Both the position numbers and the translations under genes were made by a program. Below, piece after piece: positions 22,083 to 33,008 of a stretch of 64,000 bases of DNA. The notes under the pieces are model-generated. The model did no database searches. It was not told the DNA's origin and saw only the letters and a program-made list of their open reading frames with translations. Source of the stretch: Turritopsis dohrnii (lineage: Eukaryota > Cnidaria > Hydrozoa > Anthoathecata > Oceaniidae); the NCBI GenBank assembly GCA_027922465.2, contig BQMF02000213.1, positions 124,001 to 188,000 on the forward strand, in the 5' to 3' direction. Position 1 is the stretch's first letter. Each line of letters begins with the position of its first letter.

Positions 22083-23485
22083 AATGGACCCACTCGAATT
22101 TAGTAACAATATGGAAAGGTGCATCAAAAGGCAGCTACACAGACCCTAAAGCATACAGAGCTATACAAATTGGATCATCCCTCTGAAAAATAATCGTTAT
22201 AATCATAATAAATCGTTTAAAAGATTGGTACGAAAAACAACTGCTAGACCAACAACAAGGTTTTAGAACGGGAAGAGGAACTTCTGATGGAATATTTATT
22301 GCAAAGCGGATACATCAAATAACTGATAAAATGAAAAAACCAATATATGTGCTCTTCATTGATCTTACAGCGGCATTCGATCATATCGAAAGGAACTGGA
22401 TGTTCAAGTCTATCTACCAACGATTCCAGCCTAGCGCAAACAACAAATTGATTCAACTATTGGAATCACTTTATTCATACACAACAACCGCTCTGACACA
22501 ATCACCAAACGATGTATTTGAATTAATCCTGGGAGTGAGACAAGGTGGCCCCGAATCTCCTATACTATATAATCTTTATATGGACTATGTCATGCGTATA
22601 TTTGAAGAAGAATGTAAGACAAAAGAAATCAAACACTTATACCTCAACTACCATATTCCACATACAGCAACAACACGTAACCGAATCTCGTCTGGTATGC
22701 ACGTTATCGATTGGATTGGCTACGCAGATGATATAGCACTAGTCTACGAGGATCCCAAAAACATGCAACGTGGTCTTAACATTCTATCAGAAACGCTAAG
22801 CAGATTTCACCTCGAGTTGAACATACCAAAAACAAAATCAATGATTCTTAATCATCAATACCTGAATTCGAACTATCCATCTTCAATTCTTTCCATAAAT
22901 GATATCTCAATAGATAATGTATCAGTTTTCAAATATCTTGGCTGCCAAATAAAATTTGATGAACCATTGACTGGGAATACCGAAATCGAACTTCGCATTG
23001 ATTCCGCACTAAACAAATTCTACGAACTTGGAAAGAAGCTTTTAAATCGAAAAATCATGCTGAGTACTCGTGTGCAACTGCTTAATGTCCTTGTACGTAG
23101 TCGCTTAACATATGGCTGTCAAACATGGAATCTTACAAAACGACAAGTAAACCACATCAACGCAACGTACAATACAATGATCAGGAAAATGGTGAGAGGC
23201 GGATATCGCAGAAAAGAAGGATCATTCAGTTACGAACTTACAAATGAAGAACTCCTACAAAAATGCAAAACAGAAAGTATCATTCAACACATACAAAGAC
23301 AACAACGAAACTACGTTGCACACACCATTCGTAAACCAGACACCAGCATTACAAAAAGATTGCTCTTCAACAACAACAAAGGAACGAAACAAGGTCGGCA
23401 AATAACAATTTACAACACAGTCATCATAAATGAATGTACCACACCGGAAGTATTGCACCGTAGCGCCCTCTCACGACTCTATTAA
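22083..23485 (+). pseudogene. LINE reverse transcriptase, 5'-truncated copy in palindrome left arm
   Basis: This is the inverted duplicate of the RT half of the LINE at 26620-30410. The open frame 22331-23485 starts at an internal Met. It contains RT motif A (FIDLTAAFDHI), motif B (GVRQGGPESPILYN), the catalytic GYADDIALVYED and the downstream KYLGCQI block. Homology begins abruptly at about 22083, inside the RT. It differs from the right-arm copy at only a handful of positions (for example near 22176 and 23295). It lacks the endonuclease and could not retrotranspose. Confidence 0.9.
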
Positions 23486-23739
23486 GAACAGATTTGTATT
23501 AGGTCGGCCAGTTAGGTTTCGACCGGTCAATATCTAATGTAATTTAGATTGATCTAATAATATATATATAAGAAATTTTTAATCACTTACAAACTCATTA
23601 GCAAGATTTATTAAAGAAGATTGCCTTGTTTTTGTTTGTCAATGTGTTGATCATCAAAATGTGTGTTTGCATTTCAATGTATATACATTTCAATGTGCTA
23701 AGGGATCCCAGCCGGCAAAAAGTGATTGTAAGTGATTAA

Positions 23740-23960
23740 AAGGCGTCTTTACGTGCGTCTAAAAGACGTCTAAAAATGTTCTGAAATGTCCGCTTTTAAG
23801 ACGCATTTTTCAAGACGTCTAAAAGACGTCTGTTTTAGACGTCTAAATGACGTCTTCTCAAAAGGTCTAGACGACGTCTTTAAGACAAATTTTATATACG
23901 TCTTAAAAGCGGACAAATCAGATTATTTCCAGACGTCTTTTAGACGTCTTACAAAGGCTT
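23740..23960. repeat. GACGTC-rich repeat block
   Basis: AAGACGTCT/AGACGTCTT words recur about nine times here in both orientations. Related blocks lie at 24890-25220 (the palindrome centre) and 26140-26370 (its mirror). GGGATCCCAGCCGGCAAAA (about 23702) and GGCCATAAGGG (about 23963) bracket this block and could be element ends. The words are self-complementary, so the block can fold on itself. The weak frame at 23786-23971 only translates this repeat. Confidence 0.75.
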
Positions 23961-24889
23961 CCTGGCCATAAGGGAAAGTAAAACATCTAAGTTGAATTAA
24001 AATGTTTATATTCTTTCGAATGAATCAGTACCTTTTCATATGAAATACAACAAAATCACAAAATAGAATATACCCAGAAAAAAGACTTTAAGTATAGTTA
24101 AGGTTCTTGATGAAACACAACGTTTGAAAGACACTGTATTTCGTTCACTTGCATTTGAAATCGTATCTGTTATTATTTCTTCCATATCTCATCATCCTGA
24201 AATGAAATAAAGAAATACAAAAATAATGTAGGGAAGGTTTCTGTATAGAATTCTGTATACCATTTACGAAACCAATAAATTTACACGTTTTGCAAGAGAC
24301 TTTTTATCTCTAAAATCCATAACAAAAACATCGAAAGAGAATAAAAAAAAAACTTACAAAAATCCAAATCAGAAGTTTGAATCCAAATGATCAAGTATGT
24401 AAATCTGTAAACATAAAGAATACACACCTATCGCATCATTTGACATTAAAACTACTACAGCTTTTTGTCCACTCTAGCAAAATTTTAAAAGCAAAGCAAC
24501 TAAATCGCTGAATTTACATGTTATTACCCTAGCACAACAACCAAGTAGTTTACGAAATTTCAGATCAAAAGATTTACTTACATATTTTTGTTAACAGCAC
24601 GAACAAGAACTTTTCGAAGGAACAACTTTGAAACTGCTTAAGAATTATTTTGGTTCAGATGCGATAATCAAGCGGTGGTAAATAGGTTGCAGCATATCAT
24701 GATATCGAAAATCAACCAGCTTTTAAACATCAAATATGATCATATAAAACCTTTCACACTAACATTAATTCATTTGTCCTCGCAGTTTGACTGAAGATAA
24801 CAACATAAAGATTTTGTTTCACTCAGTCATGAAATCGAATATCTAACATTCGAAAATCGAATAAAGCGGGAAGAACAAAAAAAGACATA

Positions 24890-25220
24890 TTAAAGACGTC
24901 TTTAATATGCCTTGAGAAAGATGTCTTTTTAAAGACGTTTAAAAGACGTCTTGGAAGTGCTAATAAAATACGTACTTTAAAAGACGCTTTTTAGACGTCT
25001 TTTAGACGTCTTAGATTTTTCAAGATATCTTAAAGACGTCTAAAAGACGTTTTAGATAGACGTCTTTTTAAAGACGTAACTTAGACTTGATTTATACGTC
25101 TAAAAGACGTCTAAAAAGCGTCTTTTAAAGTACGTATTTTATTAGCACTTCCAAGACGTCTTTTAAACGTCTTTAAAAAGACATCTTTCTCAAGGCATAT
25201 TAAAGACGTCTTTAATATGT
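24890..25220. repeat. GACGTC-rich centre of the palindrome
   Basis: Around the symmetry point (about 25053) the sequence is mainly AAAGACGTCTTT and variants, including TTAAAGACGTCTTTAA on both sides. The central 83 bp are not themselves symmetric. This repeat could have provided the homology for fold-back or template switching that made the palindrome. Confidence 0.7.
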
Positions 25221-28022
25221 CTTTTTTTGTTCTTCCCGCTTTATTCGATTTTCGAATGTTAGATATTCGATTTCATGACTGAGTGAAACAAAATCTTTAT
25301 GTTGTTATCTTCAGTCAAACTGCGAGGACAAATGAATTAATGTTAGTGTGAAAGGTTTTATATGATCATATTTGATGTTTAAAAGCTGGTTGATTTTCGA
25401 TATCATGATATGCTGCAACCTATTTACCACCGCTTGATTATCGCATCTGAACCAAAATAATTCTTAAGCAGTTTCAAAGTTGTTCCTTCGAAAAGTTCTT
25501 GTTCGTGCTGTTAACAAAAATATGTAAGTAAATCTTTTGATCTGAAATTTCGTAAACTACTTGGTTGTTGTGCTAGGGTAATAACATGTAAATTCAGCGA
25601 TTTAGTTGCTTTGCCTTTAAAATTTTGCTAGAGTGGACAAAAAGCTGTAGTAGTTTTAATGTCAAATGATGCGATAGGTGTGTATTCTTTATGTTTACAG
25701 ATTTACATACTTGATCATTTGGATTCAAACTTCTGATTTGGATTTTTGTAAGTTTTTTTTTTATTCTCTTTCGATGTTTTTGTTATGGATTTTAGAGATA
25801 AAAAGTCTCTTGCAAAACGTGTAAATTTATTGGTTTCGTAAATGGTATACAGAATTCTATACAGAAACCTTCCCTACATTATTTTTGTATTTCTTTATTT
25901 CATTTCAGGATGATGAGATATGGAAGAAATAATAACAGATACGATTTCAAATGCAAGTGAACGAAATACAGTGTCTTTCAAACGTTGTGTTTCATCAAGA
26001 ACCTTAACTATACTTAAAGTCTTTTTTCTGGGTATATTCTATTTTGTGATTTTGTTGTATTTCATATGAAAAGGTACTGATTCATTCGAAAGAATATAAA
26101 CATTTTAATTCAACTTAGATGTTTTACTTTCCCTTATGGCCAGGAAGCCTTTGTAAGACGTCTAAAAGACGTCTGGAAATAATCTGATTTGTCCGCTTTT
26201 AAGACGTATATAAAATTTGTCTTAAAGACGTCGTCTAGACCTTTTGAGAAGACGTCATTTAGACGTCTAAAACAGACGTCTTTTAGACGTCTTGAAAAAT
26301 GCGTCTTAAAAGCGGACATTTCAGAACATTTTTAGACGTCTTTTAGACGCACGTAAAGACGCCTTTTAATCACTTACAATCACTTTTTGCCGGCTGGGAT
26401 CCCTTAGCACATTGAAATGTATATACATTGAAATGCAAACACACATTTTGATGATCAACACATTGACAAACAAAAACAAGGCAATCTTCTTTAATAAATC
26501 TTGCTAATGAGTTTGTAAGTGATTAAAAATTTCTTATATATATATTATTAGATCAATCTAAATTACATTAGATATTGACCGGTCGAAACCTAACTGGCCG
26601 ACCTAATACAAATCTGTTCTTAATAGAGTCGTGAGAGGGCGCTACGGTGCAATACTTCCGGTGTGGTACATTCATTTATGATGACTGTGTTGTAAATTGT
26701 TATTTGCCGACCTTGTTTCGTTCCTTTGTTGTTGTTGAAGAGCAATCTTTTTGTAATGCTGGTGTCTGGTTTACGAATGGTGTGTGCAACGTAGTTTCGT
26801 TGTTGCCTTTGTATGTGTTGAATGATACTTTCTGTTTTGCATTTTTGTAGGAGTTCTTCATTTGTAAGTTCGTAACTGAATGATCCTTCTTTCCTGCGAT
26901 ATCCGCCTCTCACCATTTTCCTGATCATTGTATTGTACGTTGCGTTGATGTGGTTTACTTGTCGTTTTGTAAGATTCCATGTTTGACAGCCATATGTTAA
27001 GCGACTACGTACAAGGACATTAAGCAGTTGCACACGAGTACTCAGCATGATTTTTCGATTTAAAAGCTTCTTTCCAAGTTCGTAGAATTTGTTTAGTGCG
27101 GAATCAATGCGAAGTTCGATTTCGGTATTCCCAGTCAATGGTTCGTCAAATTTTATTTGGCAGCCAAGATATTTGAAAACTGATACATTATCTATTGAGA
27201 TATCATTTATGGAAAGAATTGAAGATGGATAGTTCGAATTCAGGTATTGATGATTAAGAATCATTGATTTTGTTTTTGGTATGTTCAACTCGAGGTGAAA
27301 TCTGCTTAGCGTTTCTGATAGAATGTTAAGACCACGTTGCATGTTTTTGGGATCCTCGTAGACTAGTGCTATATCATCTGCGTAGCCAATCCAATCGATA
27401 ACGTGCATACCAGACGAGATTCGGTTACGTGTTGTTGCTGTATGTGGAATATGGTAGTTGAGGTATAAGTGTTTGATTTCTTTTGTCTTACATTCTTCTT
27501 CAAATATACGCATGACATAGTCCATATAAAGATTATATAGTATAGGAGATTCGGGGCCACCTTGTCTCACTCCCAGGATTAATTCAAATACATCGTTTGG
27601 TGATTGTGTCAGAGCGGTTGTTGTGTATGAATAAAGTGATTCCAATAGTTGAATCAATTTGTTGTTTGCGCTAGGCTGGAATCGTTGGTAGATAGACTTG
27701 AACATCCAGTTCCTTTCGATATGATCGAATGCCGCTGTAAGATCAATGAAGAGCACATATATTGGTTTTTTCATTTTATCAGTTATTTGATGTATCCGCT
27801 TTGCAATAAATATTCCATCAGAAGTTCCTCTTCCCGTTCTAAAACCTTGTTGTTGGTCTAGCAGTTGTTTTTCGTACCAATCTTTTAAACGATTTATTAT
27901 GATTATAACGATTATTTTGCAGAGGGATGATCCAATTTGTATAGCTCTGTATGCTTTAGGGTCTGTGTAGCTGCCTTTTGATGCACCTTTCCATATTGTT
28001 ACTAAATTCGAGTGGGTCCATT
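25095..28022 (-). repeat. Palindrome, right arm (about 2.9 kb)
   Basis: Near-perfect reverse complement of the left arm. Its outer edge is internal to the LINE, which continues past it to 30410, so the right LINE is the parent and the left one a duplicate. About 83 bp of asymmetric, GACGTC-rich sequence at 25012-25094 form the spacer. Confidence 0.93.
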
Positions 28023-30410
28023 TTTTAGGTATCATGTTGGTTTTCCATGTCGTTTCGTATAAACTAATCATCTCCAGTTGGAATTCAGGACATTTCATGG
28101 CACTCTTTATGTATTCCATAGGGATGTCGTTGGCTGCTTTTCCATTTTTCATTTTTGCGACAGTGTTAACTAGTTCTTCTGCATCCGGAGGGGTGGTTTT
28201 GATGTCGAGGTCGCTCAAGTTTTGTAGCTCCTTTATGAAATTTGGTGCTTCTGTCAATTCCGGTGGCTCGTCTGTTGTTGCTCTATTATTAAAGTGTTTC
28301 ATAAAATAGATCTTCAGGTTGTTTGGATCACATTGGGTTTTCTTATGTATGTTTTTAAATGTACTCTTGTCTGCCAAATAAGCGTCCCCCCCCCCCCCCC
28401 CCCCCCCCCCCGCTTGTTAATTTTTGAATTTTTTGTCGGACCCCCCCACCCTTATTAGGACCCCCCCGCTTATTAAATTTTGAAGATTTCGTAGAAATAA
28501 AACTTATAAAATCAAAGAATTTTAGTTTTAGTATAACAGTATTAGTTTACAGAAAGTAAACGATTGTTGAAAAGGAGACTTCCCCTGCAAATACACAGCC
28601 TCTGAACAGTTGTTTTGAAGCTTTGAAGTTTATTTGAAGATTTTCTAGACACTGTGGCCGTTGCTTTGCCAATGCGCAACATAGAACTGTAGAAACAAAG
28701 AAATTAAGGGAGAAAATTGGCTTAGTTATAGCAATTTTGAGTAAGTATGGTTTGTTTTTCTTATGTATCATTGCTAAAACACAAAATAACATGCATCTTA
28801 GCTTTATATCAAATTTTGCGGACCCCCCCTTTTATTGGGACCCCCCCGTTTATTAGTATTTTGAAAAATTGTCAGACCCCCCCTTTTATTCGCACCCCCC
28901 CCCCCCCTTTTATTTGGCAGGGAAGAGTAGACATGTCAGATTTCATGCAACGAAATAGCTCAGCAACTTCTCTTTTACACGCATGCTCATTGATTTCGTT
29001 TGCTTCCTTTTGCATTTGCACGTTTCTTAGATCGTTTACACGCTTCTTTATTGCTTTGCTGAGTATTCTATATCGGTCTGTTTGTTTTCCAGTTTTTTGT
29101 CTTTGATCTAAAATTCTATTAAGCTCCTCGTCATCTTTCCAGATTTCTGAACCGATCTTTTTCTTCCTAGCTGGTGGCAGTACATGATGTGCTGCTGACT
29201 TTAATACTCTAGTAATTCTCATCGATTGTCGGTTTGGTGATAGCATTTCTTGATTGGATGTTTTTAATTTTTCTATGATAACGTCTTGAAATTGCTTTTG
29301 TATATAGTTGTCTTGTAGTAGTTTGATGTTCAATGCTTTCTTTGACTGTGTACACTTTGGTTTCCACCTTGCCTTCCGTGTCATGGGTGTAAGAAGACAG
29401 GTTTGTAACAGGCAGTGATCACTATCAAAATCAAGATCGGGTCTAGCAAAGCAGTCTGTCACGTATTCTTGTACGTACTGTTCGGTTATGACATAGTCAT
29501 TTATCCTCTTAGTTCTCTTGTCCGGGCTATACCATGTGTATCGATTCTCTTTTGGATGGTCGAAAAATGTGGAAGAAATACATAATTTCTTGTTTCTGCA
29601 GAAAGATTTTAGTCTGGTTCCATTGTCATTGCAATCTTCATCTTCAACTATATTCAGTCCATTGAAGTGGCATTTTTTAAATGCAAGTGATGTTTTTGCG
29701 TTAAAATCTCCAGCGATGATTAATTTCTGATGTTTTTCTTGTTTCTTGCATGCATTTTTCAGTGATCTATAGAACATATCCTTTTTGTTCTCGCTGCTGT
29801 CTGAGTTTGTTGGAGCATACACATTAACTACTCTTATATTGAATCCATATAACCTTAAGTTAACGGTCATAATTCGTGAGTCTTGAGTGTCAAAGTCCTT
29901 TACAATGATGTTAGGGTCTGACTTGATTAGAAAGGCGACACCAGCTTCTCTTCTCTTCTTTTTACCACACCGGTGAAATTCGAATTCTTCACCAGTATCA
30001 AGTTGTATAAGTTTTTTACCAGAGTTAAGGAATTTCACTTCTTGCAGGCAACAAAAGGTTAAACCAGCTTTCGCTACTTCCTTTGCAATCATATATATTT
30101 TTGCACCTCGATCACTCTCTTTCCCTGATCTAATATTGATTGTTCCGAAGGACCAGTTATGAAAACATTTGTTTTGTATGATTTTGTTGCTTTTGTGTAT
30201 TTTTATTTCGTTTTGTTTTTCCTGTTTTTTTGTCGTTTTTATTTGTGTAATGCTTTCGTGTTCGTTATGTTTTGAATTCATTGTTGGTCTTCTCTGTTTT
30301 TCTTCATCACCTTGACAAGTCTTAAATTTCTTAGCTTTTCCAATTATTAAGAAAATTATCATGTAACTATTGGTACAATGTTTCATGTTTAAGTTTTGCT
30401 CTCTGCACAC
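26620..30410 (-). CDS. Non-LTR retrotransposon polyprotein (APE endonuclease + RT), interrupted by a MITE
   Basis: The N-terminal part (30410-28928) is an apurinic-type endonuclease with FGTINIRSG, CCLQEVKF, VVNVYAPTNSD, IIAGDFNAK, RINDYVI and FDSDHCLL, which hold the expected Asn, Glu, Asp and His residues. The C-terminal part (28363-26620) is the reverse transcriptase with FIDLTAAFDHI, GVRQGGPESPILYN and the YADD catalytic box. A 564-bp MITE with a TA duplication separates them. Without MITE and one TA, the frame runs straight through (MSTFKNIHKK at the join), about 1075 codons with no stop. The layout looks RTE-like, but the clade is tentative. No ORF1 is visible. The 3' flank after the TAA runs to about 26530 and ends in AT repeats rather than poly(A). 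The long open frame suggests a young insertion. Confidence 0.85.
28364..28927. mobile_element. MITE inserted in the LINE (C-run-rich, TA duplication)
   Basis: TA (28362-28363 and 28928-28929) flanks ends that are inverted copies: CTCTTGTCTGCCAAATAA at the left, and CTCTTCCCTGCCAAATAA on the - strand at the right. Inside, words such as GACCCCCCC, CTTATTA and TTTTATT recur in both halves, and 28386-28411 is a run of 26 C. About 564 bp; no gene. Its removal with one TA restores the LINE reading frame exactly, which confirms both boundaries. Confidence 0.9.
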
Positions 30411-33008
30411 TTCAAGATTTTGAACATCAGAAACTCATCTATAACAGGAATAGATCTAATGGAACAATGTTTGCGCACAAAAATACAGACACATAATGCA
30501 GTAATAATAAAAGCTAATATTTCAATCGAGAAAATTAAAGTATCAGAAGCTTTTCGGAAAGTTCATCATCAGTAACAATAATAAATACTTATATCTTACC
30601 TTGTTTTTTTGGCACGATCGGAATATATCTTTTTCGTTTCTGTAATTTAATGTTATTCAAAATATTCAAGTATTTCAAAATACTGCTATAAGAAGAACAT
30701 GGGCATCTGAAGTTGTTCTCCTCGTGGGTCTGAAATTAGTGGTTACATGAGCAACAAAAGTTTAATGATTCATTATCGTTGTTTATTTTTAAGAAAAATG
30801 GCCACGGACCTTCAGTTAGCCTGAGATCCGCGCGGTGCGCGGTTCACAGGATAGTACCTGAGAGGGACACCATCGAATGCTAATTAAAGGCTAGCATATC
30901 CGCTAGCCAAAAACACTTCTTAAGAAAACAATAAAAATCAAAAGTATTTGTTGAATAAAACATCCTGTGAAAATTTGAGCTTGTTTGGATGAATATTGAA
31001 GAAGTTATAAGGTTTTTAAAATTTCCAAATTTGTTTAAAAATGACGTCACAACTCCCTTTTCGTTGCTTTGTGTTTTTTGGGTTTTTTTCATGCATATTT
31101 CAAAACATTTTTTGTATAATTGTAATTTACAATGACTTATTGTCAAGCTTTGGGTGCAACAATAAGTGAGCGAAAACCAAATGAGAAGGGAAAAAGGCTG
31201 AATAATGGGAGTATGTCATTAACCTGAGATTCCCACAATAAAAACAAGAAACCTGTGATGTATATGTTTTTTCTATGACAGCTTGTGATTTCGTAGAAAA
31301 GGTCAAGAAAACATCTTCGTTATTCGAAACGGTGAGATACATTCAGGAAAACAAACATTTTTTTATTGCAATTATATATTTAAATTCAATTTGCATTCTT
31401 TTACAAAAACCTTTGTAAATCTAAGTAATGCTTCGCAAAAGTAAACAAAAAATTTGCCTTAGAGACAGATTTAAAGACTTGATCTCCTGATCTGCTATTA
31501 CATGTAAACCGAGTCGTATTAGGAAACACCAGCAAGTTAATTTAATACAAAAGAAACATACATGCATGAGCTGAATATTTTCATTTAAAAAGTTATAAGA
31601 GCATATGTAAGAGAAACGCAATGATAAAGGCTTCGTGAAATTAACAGCCAATTTCTGTAAGAACCAGGCAGTTTATGATAGTAAAAAAAATTGATTTTGC
31701 TTATTTTCAGATATTTGGTAGGATACATTGAGAAAATCAGATTCCCCAAACTTTAAGGTCCAAAAATTCATAATGGCGGATTTATAGCCAATTAAAGATT
31801 CGGGCTAAATTTCAGGCAGTGCAAAAATGTAATTTCAAATGCTCATAACCTTAAATTCTAAGATGATCACATGGGAAGTCCTTGTTTTTCTGAAAGTATA
31901 CCTGCAGCAGTACCAAAAAATCCCAAAATACCCATATGATTATAATGGCGGTCCGAACTATGAGGTGCTAAAGTAGATACATTTTGAACATTTTTGCATT
32001 TTCAATGTGCAATATCTCTGCTGGGGGTCTGTTTTAATGAAAAAATGTTTTTGAAACTTGAAGTATAGTTGCAGTTCTTATCAATTTATGTGTTTTCAAA
32101 GTTTTGATGTAAGGGGTCTAGGCCTAGTTCAGCTCCAAAAACTGCACTAAAGCGTTTTGTGCCAACTTTGCCTCACGTTCCCAGAATTAGGCAACGATTC
32201 CAGAAATAACTGATTAGTGAATCTTGTAGTCCCATGGCCTTATTTTCAAGAACTGGAAAGAAACCTATGTGATCTTACAGTATAGAAGAGAAAATTGACC
32301 TAGAAAATCAAAAAATTGGCTGAAAAAGTGAAGAAAAAGGACAAAATACGCATTTGTTGCAGGTTGTTAAAGCCATGGTTCTCATTCAGTGGAGTTGTAG
32401 AAGTTATAAACAATTGTTTATGAAAGTATTTATTACATAATTTTAGGAATTGGACAAGCAACACATTTCAACTTTTATATGATGCTGCTAGAATCTTCTG
32501 AAATCCAGGAATTTTCTCTAAAGGTTGGATTTCATTGTTTTTTCAGGATATTGCTCCATCATTTAAAATAACTCGGAACAAATTGGACACCTGACTCTGC
32601 CAAAGTACTACTTGTCTATTTTTTATGAACATCTCAGAGTACATAATCATTACTTTCCATTTAGGCAGAAATACAGGCTCGAATTTGTTAAAAAATGCAA
32701 AACATAGGAATATATTTCAACGTTGCAATGTTGCTGTACTGTAATCCAGAATAATAAAAAGTTGTAAATTAACTCAACTTATACTGATTGTTAACTTTCC
32801 ACTATATATATAAAAAAGAGAAACCAGGCATGTTTCAAAATAACAAGAAGAGATGGACTAAAACAGTGAAAGAAGACATTGCATTGCTGTCATAGAAGAC
32901 ATTACATAGGATATTCTTTAGAACCATGTTGCAGTTTTAGATCTATTGATCTTTTGTGTTGAAGCTCTGTTTGTAGAATAGATAATTATGGAGTAGAACA
33001 TAATAATT
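30411..33008. other. Non-coding stretch with a Penelope-like 3' motif
   Basis: At 30520-30572 on the - strand, CTGATGA (30566-30572) is followed by GAAA words (30552-30555 and 30520-30523) and ATATTAG, as in the Penelope tail at 4224-4251. The stem between them is weak. A CCGCGCGGTGCGCGG hairpin lies near 30829. The rest (30900-33008) shows only short motif-free frames and AT-rich sequence; I see nothing else in it. Confidence 0.4.

Larger units (their letters stand above)
22083..25011 (+). repeat. Palindrome, left arm (about 2.9 kb)
   Basis: Pairs with 25095-28022 in reverse complement. The sum of matching coordinates is about 50105 throughout, so the arms are colinear. Contents in order: LINE RT, LINE 3' flank to about 23575, a GACGTC-rich block (23740-23960), about 900 bp of AT-rich non-coding DNA, and a second GACGTC-rich block at the centre. 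Only a few mismatches are visible by eye (such as A/G near 24492). Confidence 0.93.

Noticed and set aside
23786..23971. 61-codon frame that appears identically at 26134-26319
   Set aside because: It only translates the GACGTC repeat block, once in each palindrome arm.
28747..29106. 119-codon + frame with TPPFI repeats
   Set aside because: Antisense shadow of the MITE C runs and the LINE endonuclease.
30828..30845. CCGCGCGGTGCGCGG hairpin as a Helitron end
   Set aside because: No CTAG or CTRR follows at the right distance on either strand.
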